Shown: positions 33,725 to 37,515 of the stretch, one piece after another
How positions within the stretch are numbered: the first letter of the stretch is position 1
Layout: each line of letters opens with the position of its first letter
DNA from: Phycisphaerae bacterium
GTDB taxonomy: Bacteria; Planctomycetota; Phycisphaerae; Phycisphaerales; SM1A02
Assembly: GCA_002689385.1 (NCBI GenBank)
Contig: NZFX01000071.1
Location: 1-37,515, forward strand
Reading direction: 5' to 3'
DNA: 37,515 bases
Made by a program: the position numbers and the translations under genes
Notes under the pieces: generated by a model
Seen by the model: only the letters and a program-made list of their open reading frames with translations
Told to the model about the DNA's origin: nothing
Databases searched by the model: none

Positions 33725-34898
33725 TCAAGAGCAACAAATTGCACAAAATAAAGAGGAGCCCAGCAATTGGAAACATTCGAGAGAGCATCAGGTCTGGTGG
33801 CAATGCAACCACTGTAATTAGTAAGCCACTGCCGAGCACGCCCACTGCATATCCCGCCTGACCGGCTGCCTGCAAAGAACTAAAGACAAGATTAGAAGCA
33901 TCTTGCCGAACAGCGACTAAAAATGCAGAGGGCATCAAACCGGAGGCACCTGCGCCGTACATCAATAAACAAGGGACCAAAATAACTTCTGGCGGTAGCC
34001 ATATCATCAAGCCCAAGCCAGAAAGTGATAATCCACACATCAAAGAGGCAATCAGTCTAATCTTGCCGCCGCCGAACCGATCTGCGAGTATTCCAGCAGG
34101 TGCCGAAAACGCCGCCAAGGAAAGAAACATGCCTACCAAGGCAACACCTAGCATCATTTTAGTTACGTTAAAGCCAGAAGCCAGCAATATCGGCAACGAT
34201 GTCGACACAATCGCCGTAAGACCACGATCAATCGCGTAAAAACCAGCACCAACCCATTCCCGAGGTATCAATGGAGAAGCGCTAGAACTGGGTAATGGAG
34301 GTGGTGGTGTTTTGTCGACAGCTCGTCGTAACATCAAAGCAATTACTGAAAGAATAGCCATTAAAAGGGCGCCTGCCCACAAGACTGATTCTGCGGAGTC
34401 CTTTCCAATCGCACTTCCTGAACCCACGCCAATGGCGAGGGCAACCATCATCGTAGTAAAACCACCGCCAATGCGCCCTGCGTATCGTTCTTGTTTACCA
34501 GCCCCAGCAATCAGCCGAAATGGAATGGAAAGCAAAAGCAAATCTGCTCCGCCTTCAAGGCACCGAAGCGCTAAAAACACGGCCCATGATTCCGTAATCG
34601 CCATACAAGCCATGAATACTGCTGAAACAACTGCGGCAGCAACAAACAAAACCAATGATGAAAAGCGTCGTTTAAGGGCTGCCAAGATGCCGATAGCAAA
34701 AAGGGCACCAAGCAGGTTGATCGCCATAAAATAATGCGCCGTGCCCTCGGATACTCCAAATCGCTCGACGGTCAAGCCGTGTAAAACCGGTATAACCATT
34801 GCGTCTGGAATAGCAGCAAGACCCAAAAGCAAACACCCGACAATTAACGGGTGTTTGCTTCGTATATGCTTTGTATTGTCGCTAACTGCTGTGAACAT
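33696..34898 (-). CDS. MFS transporter
   Basis: 400 aa with about 12 hydrophobic helices and a hydrophilic proline/serine-rich central loop (residues about 196-210). N-terminal half has LGLAAIPDAMVIPVLHGLTV, and the loop after helix 2 (ALKRRF) and loop 8-9 (GILADRFGGGK) carry the major-facilitator pattern. Substrate unknown; the general layout fits a drug or small-molecule exporter. SD AGAGGA, seven nt before the ATG, sets the start. Upstream lies the three-palindrome array. Confidence 0.85.
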   Translation of the reverse strand: MFTAVSDNTKHIRSKHPLIVGCLLLGLAAIPDAMVIPVLHGLTVERFGVSEGTAHYFMAINLLGALFAIGILAALKRRFSSLVLFVAAAVVSAVFMACMAITESWAVFLALRCLEGGADLLLLSIPFRLIAGAGKQERYAGRIGGGFTTMMVALAIGVGSGSAIGKDSAESVLWAGALLMAILSVIALMLRRAVDKTPPPPLPSSSASPLIPREWVGAGFYAIDRGLTAIVSTSLPILLASGFNVTKMMLGVALVGMFLSLAAFSAPAGILADRFGGGKIRLIASLMCGLSLSGLGLMIWLPPEVILVPCLLMYGAGASGLMPSAFLVAVRQDASNLVFSSLQAAGQAGYAVGVLGSGLLITVVALPPDLMLSRMFPIAGLLFILCNLLLLIALRNMAKR

Positions 34899-34916
34899 GC
34901 CTTGTTCCTCTGCGTC

Positions 34917-34943
34917 ATTTAATCTACCCGCGGTAGATTAAAT
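34917..34943. repeat. Palindrome 1 (candidate operator before the MFS gene)
   Basis: ATTTAATCTACC and GGTAGATTAAAT around CGC; 12-bp arms, fully matched. Lies 19-45 bp upstream of the MFS ATG, right beside its SD, where a repressor would block transcription or translation. Confidence 0.7.
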
Positions 34944-34951
34944 GCGCAAAT

Positions 34952-34983
34952 TCACTCATTGTCCCCATAGGGACAATGAGTGA
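34952..34983. repeat. Palindrome 2 (strong hairpin)
   Basis: TCACTCATTGTCCC pairs perfectly with GGGACAATGAGTGA (14 bp) around a CATA loop. There is no T-tract on either strand, so it is not a typical intrinsic terminator. Confidence 0.75.
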
Positions 34984-34997
34984 TTGTTGGCGGTTTA

Positions 34998-35012
34998 TCT
35001 ACCGCGGGTAGA
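34998..35012. repeat. Palindrome 3, inverted copy of palindrome 1's core
   Basis: TCTACCGCGGGTAGA, the exact reverse complement of the core (TCTACCCGCGGTAGA) of palindrome 1. It sits 1 bp past the stop of the M3-FKBP gene. Confidence 0.7.
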
Positions 35013-35013
35013 G

Positions 35014-37515
35014 TTATTTTGTGGAGACCAGTTCGACATCGAAGATGAGGGTTGCGCCACCAGGAATCACGCCACCAGCACCAGCGGCGCCGTAACCGAG
35101 ATCCGCAGGAATGATAAGTTTACGCTTACCGCCGACTTTCATCGAACCAACACCTTCTGTCCAACCAGCAATCACTCCGTTTAGGGGGAATTCGATGGTT
35201 TGGCCGCGATCAACGCTTGAATCAAATTTTGTGCCATCTGTAAGCCAGCCCGTGTAATGCACTTCAACAGTGCTCGCTGCACTTGCTGGTGTTGCACCTT
35301 CACCTTCTGTGATGTCATACCACTGAAGTCCTGAATCGCTTGTTGAAATATCGCCTGTTACTGAATCACCTGGTAGTTGTTCCATTGGGGGTACCTTTGC
35401 ATAGTCAATTGGTTTAAAGATGTCGAACAATTCGACGTCGAAGATAAGAGTTGCATTCGCAGGAATACTTGGTCTTCCTCGCGAGCCATACGCTAAATGA
35501 GCCGGAATTCTGAATTTTCGTTTTTCGCCAACAACCATGTCGCTGACACCTTCTGTCCACCCTTTGATTACTCGGTTAAGAGGAAATACTGCAGGTTGCC
35601 CTCGGTCAACGCTTGAATCAAACTTGGTACCGTCTTCCAGCCAGCCTGTGTAGTGAACTTTTACTTCCCAGTTGGTTTCCGGTGAATCACCGCCGGCATC
35701 ACCTTCGTTTATTACCCACCATTCCAAGCCACTTGTGGATTGTTCTGGTTCGCCAGTCACTGCATCGCCTGGCAAAGCAAGTGCATCAACTTCTAAACCA
35801 AGCGATTCCAAAAATGCATTCATCGATGGTTCGCGACCAAGATACGCTCGAACCAGGTCAATGCTGTCTTCTGTGCCGCCCTTGGATAAAATCTTTTCGC
35901 GGTAATACGCACCGGCTTCAGGGCTAAGCATGCCAAGTTCTTTAAATCGTTGGAACATGTCTTGTGCATATACAAGAGACCACATGTAACCGTAGTACCC
36001 AGCTTGATAGCCCGTCAAATGACCAAAACTTCCTTGAAAATGGGAACCAGGTGTATGCGTATACATTCGTACCTCGTCGTGGATGTCGTACCCAACCTGG
36101 GTAGTGTCAACAACACCATCGGTATCGGTGTGGTACGCCTGGTCAACCATGCCTAAGAAAATTTGCCCTTCGGTTTTAACACCGCTCTGTAAATTTTTCG
36201 CAGCAATCATCCCCTGGATAAGTTCGTCTGGCATTGGTTCATTCGTTTCGTAATGACGAGCAAACAGTTTCAACGTTTCGGGTGTCCATACCCACTCTTC
36301 GAACATTTGCGATGGCGCTTCAACGAAGTCGCGCTCAACGCTTGTTCCAGCAAATCCAGCGATTTCTGCTTCACTTAAAATCGTGTGCAAACAGTGACCA
36401 AACTCATGGAAGAATGTTTCCACTTCGTCATGAGTCATAAGCGAGGGCTTATCTGCAGTAGGTTTTGTAAAGTTACAAACAAGTGCTGCAACAGGAAGTT
36501 GCACGGTGCCGTCTGCCCAAATTTTATGTTGCACCAATCCCCATTGTGCAGCGTGAGAATATTTATTGTCCCGCGGGTGCAGGTCAATATAAAATTCGCC
36601 GAGTTGGTTTCCAGATTTTGTATCCCAAACCTCAAACAAGCGAACATCGTCGTGCCAAAGCGGTGTGCCGCGCTCCATTGCAATACTCGTTACTTCGCGA
36701 TACTCAATGCCGTACAACAGTTGTGTAATCTCGAACAAACCATCCATGACGTTTTGCAAGGGTAAGTATTCTTGTACTTTCTGTGAATCAACTGCGTACT
36801 TTTTATTTTTAATTTTTTCGTAGTAATAACCAAAATCGTACGGATAGAACTCTGCTGTTGGGTCGCCAGTATCTTTTCTTTTTGCCTCAAGAAGTTCTTC
36901 CCAGTCTTTTTCTGCTTTTTTGCGAACGACGGGGCGGAGTTTTTTATAAAAATCCGCAACTGTTTTAGCGTTCTTGGACATCTTTGTTTCAGTTTCGTAA
37001 TCAGCCGCCGTTGCGTAGCCAAGCAAATCAGATGCTTCATCGCGCAACTTAAGAATGCGCTCAAGAAGCAATACATTTTCTTGACCGGCACGCTTTGAAT
37101 AGGCAAAACGAACTGCTTTTCGCGTTGCTGAATTGGAACAATAATCAAGTACTGGGCCAAACGTAGGGTAGTCAAGTGTAACCTGATAGTTGCCGTCAAC
37201 AACATCGAGTCTATCTACAACGTCTTGTGGAACACCTTCAAGACCACCAAGTGGAATTGGAACAACCGTTTTGTCTTCGCGAATATTCGTGTCAAATTCA
37301 ATTGTTAATGTGCCGAGTTCTTTTTGGATTGTTTTTAATTTTTCGCGGTCTTCTTTTGAAAGGGACATTCCACTTCGTCGATAGTCACGCATTGTGTATT
37401 CAAGCATCCGTGCTTGTTCGCCTGACAAATTTGGTTTTGTATCTGCGTAGGTTTTTATTGCGTTGTATAAATCTTCGTTGGTAGCAAAATCAATCGACCA
37501 GTCAGACCAAAGTTG
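35014..37515 (-). CDS. M3-family metallopeptidase fused to two FKBP-type prolyl isomerase domains (N-terminus cut off)
   Basis: 833 codons visible, open to the right window edge, so the true start and any signal peptide are outside. The first ~565 residues are a thimet/Dcp-type M3 peptidase: zinc motif HEFGHCLH, GYYGYMWSLVYAQDMFQRF, YREKILSKGGTEDS and a C-terminal DLVRAYLGREPSMNAFL. Then two FKBP modules, each with a near-identical linker (LPGDAVTGE and LPGDSVTGD), the binding strand VHYTGWLxDGTKFDSSVDRG, VIxGWTEGV and LAYG/LGYG loop. Both end in LIFDVEL. The duplicated FKBP-plus-linker unit argues for a tandem duplication. Prolyl isomerases joined to an oligopeptidase are unusual. Likely envelope-located, by analogy with secreted FKBPs only. 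Confidence 0.9.
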   Translation of the reverse strand, partial: QLWSDWSIDFATNEDLYNAIKTYADTKPNLSGEQARMLEYTMRDYRRSGMSLSKEDREKLKTIQKELGTLTIEFDTNIREDKTVVPIPLGGLEGVPQDVVDRLDVVDGNYQVTLDYPTFGPVLDYCSNSATRKAVRFAYSKRAGQENVLLLERILKLRDEASDLLGYATAADYETETKMSKNAKTVADFYKKLRPVVRKKAEKDWEELLEAKRKDTGDPTAEFYPYDFGYYYEKIKNKKYAVDSQKVQEYLPLQNVMDGLFEITQLLYGIEYREVTSIAMERGTPLWHDDVRLFEVWDTKSGNQLGEFYIDLHPRDNKYSHAAQWGLVQHKIWADGTVQLPVAALVCNFTKPTADKPSLMTHDEVETFFHEFGHCLHTILSEAEIAGFAGTSVERDFVEAPSQMFEEWVWTPETLKLFARHYETNEPMPDELIQGMIAAKNLQSGVKTEGQIFLGMVDQAYHTDTDGVVDTTQVGYDIHDEVRMYTHTPGSHFQGSFGHLTGYQAGYYGYMWSLVYAQDMFQRFKELGMLSPEAGAYYREKILSKGGTEDSIDLVRAYLGREPSMNAFLESLGLEVDALALPGDAVTGEPEQSTSGLEWWVINEGDAGGDSPETNWEVKVHYTGWLEDGTKFDSSVDRGQPAVFPLNRVIKGWTEGVSDMVVGEKRKFRIPAHLAYGSRGRPSIPANATLIFDVELFDIFKPIDYAKVPPMEQLPGDSVTGDISTSDSGLQWYDITEGEGATPASAASTVEVHYTGWLTDGTKFDSSVDRGQTIEFPLNGVIAGWTEGVGSMKVGGKRKLIIPADLGYGAAGAGGVIPGGATLIFDVELVSTK

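Noticed and set aside
1-37515. CRISPR array, tRNA/rRNA, IS element or prophage
   Set aside because: No regularly spaced repeats with unique spacers, no cloverleaf-like sequence, and no transposase or phage protein in any frame. The 14-bp clusters have no spacers of constant length.

Overview
The window reads as a gene-dense chromosomal segment of a planctomycete, most likely a marine Phycisphaerae-type bacterium. The strongest clue is the C-terminal planctomycete-style dockerin (two GDVNGDG/DLDGSGS loops) on the secreted protein at 26561-28096. A complex I operon, futalosine-route menaquinone synthesis (MqnE), a RibB protein with a degenerate RibA-like tail, and moderate-to-low GC all fit. 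This placement is inferred from protein style, not from a 16S gene. I see no tRNA, rRNA, CRISPR array, integrase or transposase.

Layout. 1-2650: divergent DciA-like (DUF721) gene, an iron-type ABC ATPase, two palindromic parS-like sites and parB with a strong terminator. 2.8-6.1 kb: mqnE, two unknown proteins, and a MOSC-mobA pair for molybdenum cofactor. 6.0-10.7 kb (minus): ispE, an M3 peptidase and a formate-dehydrogenase-like molybdoenzyme in a tight operon. 10.8-14.1 kb: AsmA-like protein and the Tag glycosylase. 14.1-17.3 kb: Nif3 family, YccA/Bax-inhibitor family and RibB-type protein. 17.4-21.2 kb: M42-like peptidase, Met/His-rich lipoprotein, CorC/CNNM-type protein and YbeY. 21.3-24.6 kb (minus): nuoD-nuoE-small ORF-nuoF. 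24.7-28.8 kb: iron-type ABC permease, divergent subtilase-like dockerin protein, lipoprotein. 29.1-31.4 kb: pyrB and a tryptophanase. 31.4-37.5 kb (minus): nuoG (separate from nuoDEF), an unknown membrane-anchored protein, an MFS transporter, and a cut-off M3 peptidase fused to two FKBP domains.

Cross-cutting signals. (1) Many genes that start a transcript lack a Shine-Dalgarno sequence and instead have a TANNNT -10-like hexamer 6-11 nt before the start codon, which suggests widespread leaderless mRNAs. Genes inside operons and a few others (parB, nuoE, yccA-like, the 19.4-kb lipoprotein, MFS) have SD sequences. (2) A 14-bp repeat (GGTGTCTGACCCCA and relatives) occurs in four intergenic clusters. 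In three of them (ribB-like, ABC permease, nuoG) it stops 3-4 bp upstream of the predicted -10, a striking fixed phasing. (3) Further candidates for novelty are the M3 peptidase-FKBP-FKBP fusion, the RibB-like protein with substituted key residues in both domains, a probable 57-residue two-helix membrane protein broken by one base in an A-run, and a three-palindrome array at 34.9-35.0 kb.
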